Shown in pieces: positions 56,024 through 64,000 of a stretch of DNA of 64,000 nucleotides. The stretch's first letter is position 1, and every line of letters begins with the position of its first letter. The position numbers and the translations under genes were made by a program. The DNA lies in contig MU006226.1 of NCBI GenBank assembly GCA_010093685.1, positions 880,964-944,963 on the forward strand. The letters run 5' to 3'. The DNA comes from Ophiobolus disseminans (taxonomy: Eukaryota; Ascomycota; Dothideomycetes; Pleosporales; Phaeosphaeriaceae). The notes below the pieces were generated by a model. The model was not told the origin of the DNA. It saw nothing but the letters and a program-made list of their open reading frames with translations, and ran no database searches.

Positions 56024-57122
56024 ATGGCGCGCTCAAGCCTATCGAAACTGGGTTCTGTGGTTGTGGCTAGCCAGCTCTTATTATCAGTCCTCGCACAAAA
56101 CATCGCCGTCGGCTCTTCAAACGTGCACCTCATCAAAGTCGGCGCGGGAGAGTTCAAATTCGAGCCTCAACAAATCACTAATGTAGCAGTCGGCGACACC
56201 GTAACGTTCGAGTTCTATCCTCCGGATCACTCGGTCGCAAGAGCAGAGTTTGGCTCCGCATGTGTGCCGTATGGAAGCACCGGCAAGGGCAAGCAAGGAT
56301 TTTGGTCAGGTACAAAATATGTCGATAGCGTAGACCAGGTAAGCAACCATTGTGGTCATTTGAGTGGCACCAGCTGATAATCTCATGTCAGACCGAGCAG
56401 TACAACATCACAATCAACAGCACCGAACCCATTTTCTTCTACTGCGCAGCACCCAAATCCTGTACATCCGAGCTCATGGTCGGAGCCATCAATCCAAATA
56501 GCACGCAAACTCTCGAAAAGCAGATCGAAGCCGCAAAAAACGCAAAGTTCCAGTACGCACCGGGTCAACCTATGCCCAGCGAGGGCGGCAATACGTCTCC
56601 CTCGGATCCGTCGTCTCCACAACACGACCGCCCGTACAAAATCTCTACGATTGTCGTAATCGGTGTAGCAGTTGGTATCGTAGCGTTCATAGGCATGTGC
56701 GCTGCGCTGTTCTTCTTCATCGGGCGCTCAAAGTCGCTGAAAGAAGTTGTGCGCAAACAAGACGACGGCGCTGCTATGAAGCCTGTAGGTGTGGGAGGAG
56801 GATACACAGAACTAGGCTACCAGCATTTTCCACAGCCACCTCAAACACCACACGGAGGGTATCCACAGGACTTTGGGACGCCATTGCCAGCTTATTCGAG
56901 TCCACACATGGGGAACGCGGGGCTGAATACACCGCACCATACTTATTACCAGTGAGTCTCCGATATTGTGTTGCTGGGAGGGAGTAAAACTGATTATGAT
57001 GTAGGGACCAGAAGGCTTCGCAACCGGTTATCGCAGAATTGCATTCGCCGACGCTGGGGCGGCAGGAGTTTGTTGCGGAGTTGGAGGCGCCGTCTGTGCC
57101 TTTGCAGGAGAAGAAGAGATGA
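56024..57122 (+). CDS. Membrane-anchored cupredoxin-like (extracellular serine-rich type) protein
   Basis: The exons are 56024-56338, 56392-56951 and 57005-57122. The product is 330 aa. The signal peptide (LGSVVVASQLLLSVLAQN) is followed by a cupredoxin domain at ~30-165: VHLIKVGAGEFKFEPQQI, VGDTVTFEFYPPDHSVARAEF, CVPY and FFYCAAPKSCTSELMVGAINP. A Pro/Ser linker, a clear transmembrane helix (ISTIVVIGVAVGIVAFIGMCAALFFFI) and a basic-then-disordered cytoplasmic tail rich in Pro/Gly/Tyr follow. The last exon adds a tail ending in LQEKKR. Fungal relatives sit at the cell surface. The second copper-site His, normally just before the second Cys of the YC..HC motif, is Ser here, so copper binding is doubtful. 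The role is perhaps structural or sensing at the cell wall. Confidence 0.85.
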
Positions 57123-57493
57123 AGAGAGACATGAAGTATAGCAATGGATGCCTGACATGAGTGTCCAAGCGTTGGCTTCACGAAATAGAAATACTAATAA
57201 CAAAAGAAAATAACGAGACGAACTCGACGGCAACAAATCACGGCCTACTATGCCGCGCTGTGTGCTCTGTAGAATTGCAAACATACAAATTAGTTGCATA
57301 AAGTTCGATAACCAACACTGACGATTTCCAGGGCTAGGCTGGACGCCTGTCAGGTCCAAGGTAAGCACGCCGCACAAGTGCAGAACAAGCTGTTCAGTAG
57401 CCATATGACGTCAATCTCGGTTTCAGAGTCAAGGCCATACAACCGGGAAAGACTCACCTGCATCCTACCATAATCTCATACCAGTCGACGAAC
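57123..57493. other. Intergenic, short
   Basis: 371 bp between two plus-strand genes; nothing seen apart from presumed 3' and promoter sequence. Confidence 0.5.
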
Positions 57494-58079
57494 ATGTCCC
57501 TCAAACCACCCTACGCGCTATTCGTTCTTGACAAGGACATCGACAATGAAGCAAGATGCCTTTCTTTATATGGTACCTACTGTAACATCTAACATCTAAC
57601 ATCCACAGGATCTCAACGAATGCCTCCAACGCGCCTACGATGGAGTGTGGCAATCATGGGACATCTGGGTTGCGACCATTTCCTACACCGACATGCCACC
57701 ACCACAAAAGCCGCGTCAACCCCCTCCACCCGCAACCCAGCCCCCCCTACCCAAAGACTACACCTCACCCTGGGTAGGCAAGACAGTGGAAGAGTGTGCC
57801 ACATGGCTTCAAAAAGCCCCCATCGAGGACGCCGTCGACACCGACAATTTCCTCGTTATGAACGAGTTCTCCAAAGACGAGGACATTATTCTGGCTTGCC
57901 GCATTGTGAAGGGAGAGGATGGGATGAAGGTTGAGTATTACCCGCATCCGACGGGTGAGGTTTCGATGCAGATGTATACGAATGATGGGAGGAAGTGGGA
58001 CGAGAAAGCGCTGAATTATCAGCGGAGGCAGAGGGCGGCGGGGAGGCCGGATAGGAGTCGGGCTGGGCCGTATGATTAG
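57494..58079 (+). CDS. Hypothetical protein, N-terminus uncertain
   Basis: The firm part is the exon 57609-58079. It encodes DLNECLQRAYDGVWQSWDIWVATISYTDMPPP, a Pro-rich linker, then a compact domain (WVGKTVEECATWLQKAPIEDAVDTDNFLVMNEFSKDEDIILACRIV, VEYYPHPTGEVSMQMYTNDGRKW) ending in RSRAGPYD. Two upstream models keep phase. One has an ATG at 57494 with the intron 57524-57608 (donor GTTCTT, 85 nt), giving MSLKPPYALF. The other has an ATG at 57546 with a very short 36-nt intron 57573-57608 (donor GTACCT), giving MKQDAFLYM. I prefer the first because of intron length. Either way the product is about 165 aa. Possibly a member of a small fungal family of unknown function. Confidence 0.6.
57583..57603 (+). 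repeat. Three perfect tandem copies of TAACATC inside an intron
   Basis: Copies at 57583-57589, 57590-57596 and 57597-57603, directly before the CACAG acceptor. The repeat creates two CTAAC branch-point-like words. Confidence 0.85.
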
Positions 58080-59158
58080 GGAACGTTGGTGGGGCGGGTG
58101 AAGGGCGCATCGATATGTAGCTGTTTTGTCGAGATGAGGCCCTGAGAGAATTCGCAGTGTTATGCGGTGGGATAGCTGCGACACTACTTCACTGGCAAGA
58201 TTGCTCTCTGCACCCTGAGACACATGTGCCTAGGTAGTGGCATACCCTTAGTGGAGTTTGAAGATGATCCTATCTTGCGATATAGTTGTATTCGCAAGAA
58301 ACACTATACATGATAAAGATCCGATATTGTAGCTTAATCGTCTTCGAGGGTTCAGGACGCTAACTTAGTGCCTGGCTACATTCACGATATTTTACTCAGC
58401 CAGTCAGTACGGATCTGAGGCATCCGATTGTCGTAGATGATGTTTTTCAACCCTTCCAGAATATTTGGCCGAGATGGTCGTCTTGTTATCGCGCGTGTAC
58501 GGATGTCGGGCCTTCTCAACGCTCTAGACAAGCTCGTGACTACAACGGATCAATCACCAGACGAAAGTCGCACACGTTGCCGGCGGGCTGCGGCCCCTAA
58601 CGCTGTCGAGCTGGTACAAGAGTGGTAGGCTAGTCTGCACGGCAGCTAACATGTATCAATTTTTCGCTGGTGCTGGACGGTGGACAAGTCGGAGCAGATG
58701 TCCGGACGTAGGGCTTAGTGGCGTTTGGGGTCGGGCGATGTCGAATGGAGACGCCCAGTGCCGTTGTCGCTGGGCGCACATTCGACGCGGTGAGAATTGC
58801 CAGACGGGCAATCCGTGTGTCATGCCTGGCTGCAGTGCGCGAAGGGGTGCGTCGAAACATTCGCCCAATAGACGGCGACAGACCACAAACGTGCCAGTGT
58901 GTGCAGCGGCCGTCTGTATGGCACGACTGGGCCCAGCCAAGCTTCGCATGCACCAGGAATGGCGGCATCGCGCCTTTCTTTTACCTCCAGATGGGCCTCT
59001 GCCGCGCCTGTTCCTCTGCCAGTGCCTCCTTCTCCACGACACTATCGACGACTATGATGGTTTTGGGCAACGCCAACGGGCATCTCCCTCTCCAACCTTA
59101 GCCCTTGCACCCGCCTGCCCATCACCACGGATCGCAGCAGTCTCGGTGCAGCCTCGAC
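58080..59158. other. Intergenic upstream of the Pho80-like cyclin gene
   Basis: Overlapping open frames exist on both strands in this GC-rich stretch (for example 58651-59487 plus), but none has a recognisable product. A long leader for the cyclin gene, with CT-rich sequence near 58970-59040, is likely. Confidence 0.45.
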
Positions 59159-60428
59159 ATGCTCGCCTCTTCCTCACCGACCATATCCGCGCCCTCGTCG
59201 CCCTCAGCAACCTTCCACGCCCCCAGCCGCGCATACCATGCCTCGCGACGCACATCAGCCTCTTCCAGCGCCCATTCTCCCCGCTTCACCGTGACCGGCA
59301 CTGCATCGCGGCGCTTCGACAGCTCCTCCACCACCAGGCCCATACCGGTCCCCTCGCCCGCGCCAGCATTCGCGCAGTCGCCGCAGAGCCGCAAGAGGAG
59401 CTACGTCGACGTGGGAACCCAGTACACCCCGCCGGGCTTGCCCCCCACCTACCACCCCCCGGCTCAGGCCACCACCACCGCCAATAGCGCAGACAGCATA
59501 GAGGCATCCCCGCTGGCTGCCCTCGCCATCACCAGCACACCGCGGGGGGCAACCTCCGCTGCTCCTGTGGCAACGGAGCCCCCAGAGCCCATACTGCGGG
59601 TCGATCCGCAGCCCGTCGCGCCTGCCCAGAATGCGCAGCCCCAGGGTCGGAGAGTGTCCGTGGACAGCTCGCAGTCAGTAGGGGAGCAGAGTGCCGTACC
59701 CAAAGAAACAAGTGCCGTCTTGCAGGCGCCTTCCCCAGCCAAGCGCGCGCGGCCCCAAGAACCAACTCTACGCATCATGCCACTCCAGTACGAGACATGC
59801 GACGTGAAGGACCTGGGTGTACTGATATCAGACATGCTCATGGAGCTGGTGCGCATTAACGATGAGCAGCCGCTCCGTGACGGGACTCTGACGCGGTTTC
59901 ATTCGAGGTACGTTTTGACGCATAGTAGTAATTGCCATGCACACTGACAACGATGACAGAGCCCCACCAGGTATATCTGTGCGCGACTATCTGTCCCGTC
60001 TCATAGTACACGCAACGCTCTCTCCCCCGATCCTCCTCTCCATGGTCTTCTATGTCGACAAGCTGTGCGCTATGTACCCCTCCTTCACTATCAGCAGCCT
60101 CACAGTCCATCGCTTCCTGATCACAGCGGCGACAGTCGCTGCAAAGGGACTGAGCGACAGCTTCTGGACCAACAGCTTGTATGCAAGAGTTGGGGGCGTC
60201 AGCGTACGGGAGCTCGCACTACTGGAGCTCGAGTTTCTCAGACGCCTGGATTGGCGGATAGTTCCCAAGCCAGAGGTGCTAGTGGATTACTACAAGGGCC
60301 TCGTCGAACGGGGGTCGGGGTTCGTGATAGAGAAGGAGCCAGAGACGCTTCCAACACCCAGCTCCAACACAGAGCTTACTCCTACTGGATCGGCAACGGG
60401 CATCCACACCAACGATCCAGGCTCATAA
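59159..60428 (+). CDS. Pho80-like cyclin (partner of a Pho85-type kinase)
   Basis: The exons are 59159-59907 and 59960-60428, with a 52-nt intron; phase 2 is restored as HSRAPPG. The product is 405 aa. The first ~225 residues are disordered (Ser/Pro/Ala-rich, with RKRSYVDVGTQYTPPG). The cyclin box follows: CDVKDLGVLISDMLMELVRINDEQ, RFHSRAPPGISVRDYLSRLIVHATLSPPILLSMVFYVDKL, SFTISSLTVHRFLITAATVAAKGLSDSFWTNSLYARVGGVSVRELALLELEFLRRLDWRI. These are the hallmarks of PREG/Pho80-type cyclins, which control phosphate response or polarity kinases. A short acidic/Thr-rich tail ends the protein. The start is the first in-frame ATG after upstream stops. The specific kinase function cannot be told. Confidence 0.9.
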
Positions 60429-61590
60429 TTGAGGCATCATCGATCCACGAATACTATCACTTCATGCACTCCAAGTGTCGTTGCGTGCCACTCGGTCGAA
60501 AGGATATGGCCCGCACATCTTCACCGTGCCTTATCTCGCGTTCAACCAAGCAGCGCCAGTCTGTCTAACAATGCAGCACCTGGTGAAGAGACGAATTGGA
60601 TGAACGCTGAGTTGGCCATGTCTGTGAGTATGAGGACGAAGGTGACCTGGTCCGGTTGAAAGGGCTACATTGGCACATCTATTGCGAAGATCGTGCCATA
60701 TCTGCGAACCATGATAGGTTGTCTCGAACTGTCTTCATACATCGGGTCGGCTCGCTGCGGCTCACTTCCGGTTGGGAGGCTGCCTGCTGATAAGAGCATG
60801 AAGCCTGCATAGCGGCGATTTCGACACGAGGAGGCTGGCAGGAGAGAATGCATGAAGGCTGTGCCGTGAGCGCAGGATGACATGGGACTGCTGGCAATCA
60901 TGCAGGCACTACAGAAAAAGAGCGAACTACTATTGGCTAGATAGTGTTAACTTGATGGCAATAAAGCTGATTTCCACGGGACTGGTGTTCTTGCAAGCGT
61001 GCTAAATGCTCAAGCAGCTAACATACGTGGACATCCCCACCCGCACACCCTTGTCATGCTCTAGCACAGGTCCCTGAGGAAGTGAGGCTGCCACTCCACA
61101 TGTTGCATACGGCGAGCATCCAGTGCAGCGAGAACGGAGGGCAGGCGGATATGAGGGCGCACCGAGCACGCAGAATGACATGCGCCCGGTGTCGAAGTCG
61201 CCGGCTTAGCGACCTGACTTGACTTGAAACCACCCATTACTCCACAATAGCCGTCTCCACCCCCACTACCTGCTCAGCGCATTACTATACACAACGACGC
61301 CTGAGAGGCCGTCTGCCCGCACTACCGCGAAGCCTCCCCAATCGCAAGGCTACCCTCCGCTCCTACTCGGCGGTAGACGCGTAGCTGGCGGCAGGAGCGC
61401 GACCATAGTACCATGAGAGTGAGTAGTTGTCACGAGAGCTGACCCGAAGCGCCTTGCATGTCTTCCGTCTGGTGCAGCTTCACTCGACATGTCCTGCCTC
61501 AGCCTTGGTGAGCCTTGCGTCCCCAGCTAACATCGTCGCGACAGAACCCCACGTAGCTCCTTCCTCGACGAGCACTGCTATGCGGAAGAC
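60429..61590. other. Intergenic between cyclin and the last gene
   Basis: 1.2 kb with no supported gene. Just upstream of 61591 the frame is open back to a CGCGACAG acceptor-like site near 61540, so the next gene might have an extra small 5' exon that I could not place in phase. Confidence 0.45.
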
Positions 61591-64000
61591 ATGAACGCGG
61601 AATACGCCCGTTGGGATTACGGCCACCACAAGTACGAGTCAAAATGGGCGGGTCTCCGTCTGCCAGAGGCACCCGTGCCGCCTACGCCCATGCAATTCGC
61701 GTTCCCTGAGCAGCCCGTCGCGCGCATCACCGAAGGGTTTGGGCAGCTACAGCTAGCAGCACCCAAGGTACCAAAGACGCGAACCACGCCAGTCACCACG
61801 CGCTCGCGCATCACCCGCCATGGCTCCAACCCCAACAACCCCCTACGACCCTCATCTAGCGGAGGAGAAGCCAAAATGGTGCCCTTTCGACCCTATGCCG
61901 CGCCGAAGCGCTCAGAGTCCTACTCGCACCCCACGCCGCTCGAAGACTTCCGCAAATCGCGACGCTGGCCGCCGGCTGGGTACAGACAGGACGATGCCCT
62001 GAGCTCGGAGCAGGCCGAGGACCTGATATGCGCCGGAGCTTCGACCTTCAAGGGATACCACGACTCGATACCGAATGCGCCAGGCTACAACCGCTTCTAC
62101 GCCGTAATGGAGTCCGAGCACCAGAGCAGGACGGATCGTGCGCCCTTCCAGCAGCCGGCATACCGGGAGATCTCGCTCAACATGACGGGCGCCTCTGACA
62201 GCCAGTTTCCGTGGCTGTCCCAGGAGCAGCCGTGCATGGCATACGCTTTCGGCAAGAGCGCAGGCACAACTACCCTCAACTACTGGATTAGCAAGTCTGG
62301 GAGTAGCAACCCGCCCACACAGTTCGCCAGCGAAGTCAAGCCGCGGAAGATCAAGCTTCTGCAGATCCTGGACAGGCTGCAGAAGCTGGAGAGTGGGCTC
62401 AATGAAGATGTCAGTCTACAGTCCACCTCACACTCCTGGTTGATGTGGCCTAACATTTGGTATCTTAGAACCCTGACGAGCTTTATCGGTATTTGTACAC
62501 TACGCTCATTGAAGACCCCGATAAGTTCACTGGCAACCCTCACACAGGCATGGAACAGCAGGTCGTAGATCTCATTACGGTGTTGACAAACCCACGATGG
62601 ATCGACTTCTCCCTTGCCAAGAACCAGGTCGTAGCCAAGTTCTTCGACGCCCCTAATCAGGAGAAGAAGCAGGAGTTTTTCCACCAGCTGCTGCTGTCTG
62701 TGGAACTGTATCTGCGAATTCATTCGAGGGCGCACACTGACAAGGCCAAGCGGAAGCTTATCATGCAGCTGCCGCCCATCATCACCTGGGACTTGGCTGT
62801 CGCTCAGCGTTGGCTTGAGAATATGGAGATCACCAAGACACGGACATCTTCTACGCAGAGCACCTTTAGTTTCGAGCTGAAGAGTAAGAAACGGCAAAAG
62901 GAGGCTTTGAAGGCATTTGCATCGACGCTCAAGTGGCCGAACATGGACGAGGTTGACTATGTCCTCGACGAGCAGGACGTGAAGGAGAAAGCACTTGAAG
63001 ATCGCTCAGCGGACGCCATGTCCTGGTTCTCAGGCATCATATTGCCCGGAAGAACGCTGCCATGGCTGATCATGAACAGCTTGATAGATTGTGATCGCGA
63101 TACCGGGGACGCCCTGAAATTCTTGACACATATGCAGCCTGCTTCGGGCTTCCAGTATCGCGCGAACACCTACTGGTCTTCGCAGTGCATAGTTGGTAAG
63201 GTCCTGGGAGCCGCCCGTGGTGTCAAGCAGATCGCAGGCTGGGTCGGACCGTGCATCTACACTCCCGACCTAAAGCGGACCGAATGCGTCAAGGTCAAGC
63301 AACTCCCCCATCTCGACCCTAGGCTAGACACAGACGATGTGGACTCTATGAGCGAGCGCACAAACCCGCTGGGACCTATAGAGTCTAGTTACCCGGTGGA
63401 CGACTATGAGGTACCGATGCCGGATACCGAGGACGTGACAGACCTCATCAGGGTAGAGAAGCTTGGTTTCCAGCCTTCCAAGGAACAACCAGCGTCAAGC
63501 AGAAACATTCCTGGGGCGCCCATCTTGTTCGACGCTGCGATCTATTTCGCCTGTGGCGGGAAAAGCTGGCCAATGAAGCTACGATACGATGTCGACTTCA
63601 TCAATGCTTTTCCCTGCCACCAGGGTCCTCATGGTAAGAAGCCCAGATAGTGCATTGCCGACGTTGCTGACCTGTTGTAGTTCTCTTTTATGACTTCAGC
63701 TATAAGCCTATCAAGATCGACTCTGGTCTTGTAGACATCCATGATTGGGGTCGTCAGTCAGGCCGCGTCTCACGTCCTACGTCTTCTCGTTCATCACCCG
63801 CAAAGAAAGCCCTGACCCTCGCAAACGGCACCGTCAAATCTGCCCACGAACAAGTCACCAAGGTACTAGCAATCGAAGCTCTAGGTGTGAGCGACAACGA
63901 GGTCTTCGCAAGAGCGTGGTGCGCGAACCACGGACACAGCGCGGTTGTGGCGAATATCAAGGAGACTTGCATGGCATGCGCGATCAGGGAAGCGTACGCG
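61591..64000 (+). CDS. Large hypothetical protein, truncated by the right window edge
   Basis: The exons are 61591-62409, 62469-63633 and 63681 onward, open to base 64000. At least 768 codons are visible. The N-terminal ~230 residues are low-complexity with many Pro/Arg/Ser. A helical region follows (KIKLLQILDRLQKLESGLNED joined to NPDELYRYLYTTLIEDPDKF), then an ordered segment of ~350 residues with HTDKAKRKLIMQLPPIITWDLAVAQRWLENM, STLKWPNMDEVDYVLDEQDVKE, GVKQIAGWVGPCIYTPDL and IYFACGGKSWPMKLRYDVDFINAFPCHQGP. The last visible part contains AWCANHGHSAVVANIKETCMACAIREAYA. No signal peptide, membrane helix or domain I recognise. Both introns have good junctions, so the gene is real. Probably lineage-restricted. 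Confidence 0.75.

Noticed and set aside
58651..59487. 278-codon plus-strand frame upstream of and overlapping the Pho80-like gene
   Set aside because: Pro/Arg/His-rich translation of GC-rich DNA in a different phase from the cyclin; overlaps real coding sequence.
61400..61590. Possible extra 5' exon for the last gene (ATGAGA before GTGAGT near 61412, acceptor CGACAG near 61540)
   Set aside because: The splice would leave the wrong phase and create an early stop, so the start was kept at 61591.
1..64000. tRNA, rRNA, CRISPR and insertion-sequence features
   Set aside because: I looked for A/B-box pairs, arrays of spaced repeats and transposase motifs. A few isolated A-box-like words (for example near 32511 and 54946) lack a partner B-box or clover-leaf pairing. 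Prokaryotic features are not expected in this genome.

Overview
This window is nuclear DNA of a filamentous ascomycete, probably a Dothideomycete (Pleosporales-like). That placement is inferred from gene content and style, not from a database match. Genes are split by many short introns, mostly 47-60 nt, with GTNNGT donors, CTAAC-type branch points and YAG acceptors. Genes lie on both strands without operons, and the products are typical of Pezizomycotina: a secreted glucuronoyl esterase, an M28 aminopeptidase, GAPDH, mitochondrial subunits and an Hda1-type deacetylase. I rebuilt gene models by hand from splice signals, reading-phase continuity and conserved protein motifs. Coordinates run from start codon to stop codon and exons are listed in each entry.

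Layout. 0-12 kb is an accessory hydrolase-rich stretch. It holds the tail of a membrane protein cut by the left edge, a type-B carboxylesterase facing a secreted beta-lactamase-family hydrolase tail to tail (16 bp apart), a CE15 glucuronoyl esterase, two small membrane proteins of matching architecture, and a secreted M28 aminopeptidase. 12-30 kb is core housekeeping: a hypothetical acidic protein, a Pcf11-like 3'-end processing factor divergent from the elongation factor Iws1/Spn1, mitochondrial ATP synthase beta (nine exons, one of 7 nt), glycogen branching enzyme divergent from mitochondrial ClpX, and an Spt23/Mga2-like DNA-binding protein. 29.7-35.9 kb is a gene-poor block of 6.3 kb. 36-42 kb holds APC15/Mnd2, an unknown protein, complex I NDUFA8 divergent from nucleoporin Nup57/Nup54, and a 48-codon Tom5 gene hidden in three tiny exons.

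42-46 kb contains a probable pseudogene with in-frame TAG and TGA codons and an F-box protein. 46-64 kb contains cytochrome c oxidase subunit V, GAPDH, the class II deacetylase HDA1, a membrane-anchored cupredoxin-like protein, an unknown small protein, a Pho80-like cyclin, and a large unknown protein cut by the right edge.

There is no biosynthetic or defence cluster. Unrelated functions sit side by side, with several shared divergent promoters. Four nuclear-encoded mitochondrial respiratory or import genes (atp2, NDUFA8, tom5, cox5) plus mitochondrial ClpX lie within 30 kb, but I see no shared regulatory element that ties them together. The most distinctive observations concern gene structure (a 7-nt microexon, 10-12 nt first exons, two likely GC-AG introns) and altered catalytic or metal sites (the CE15 acid residue and a cupredoxin ligand).
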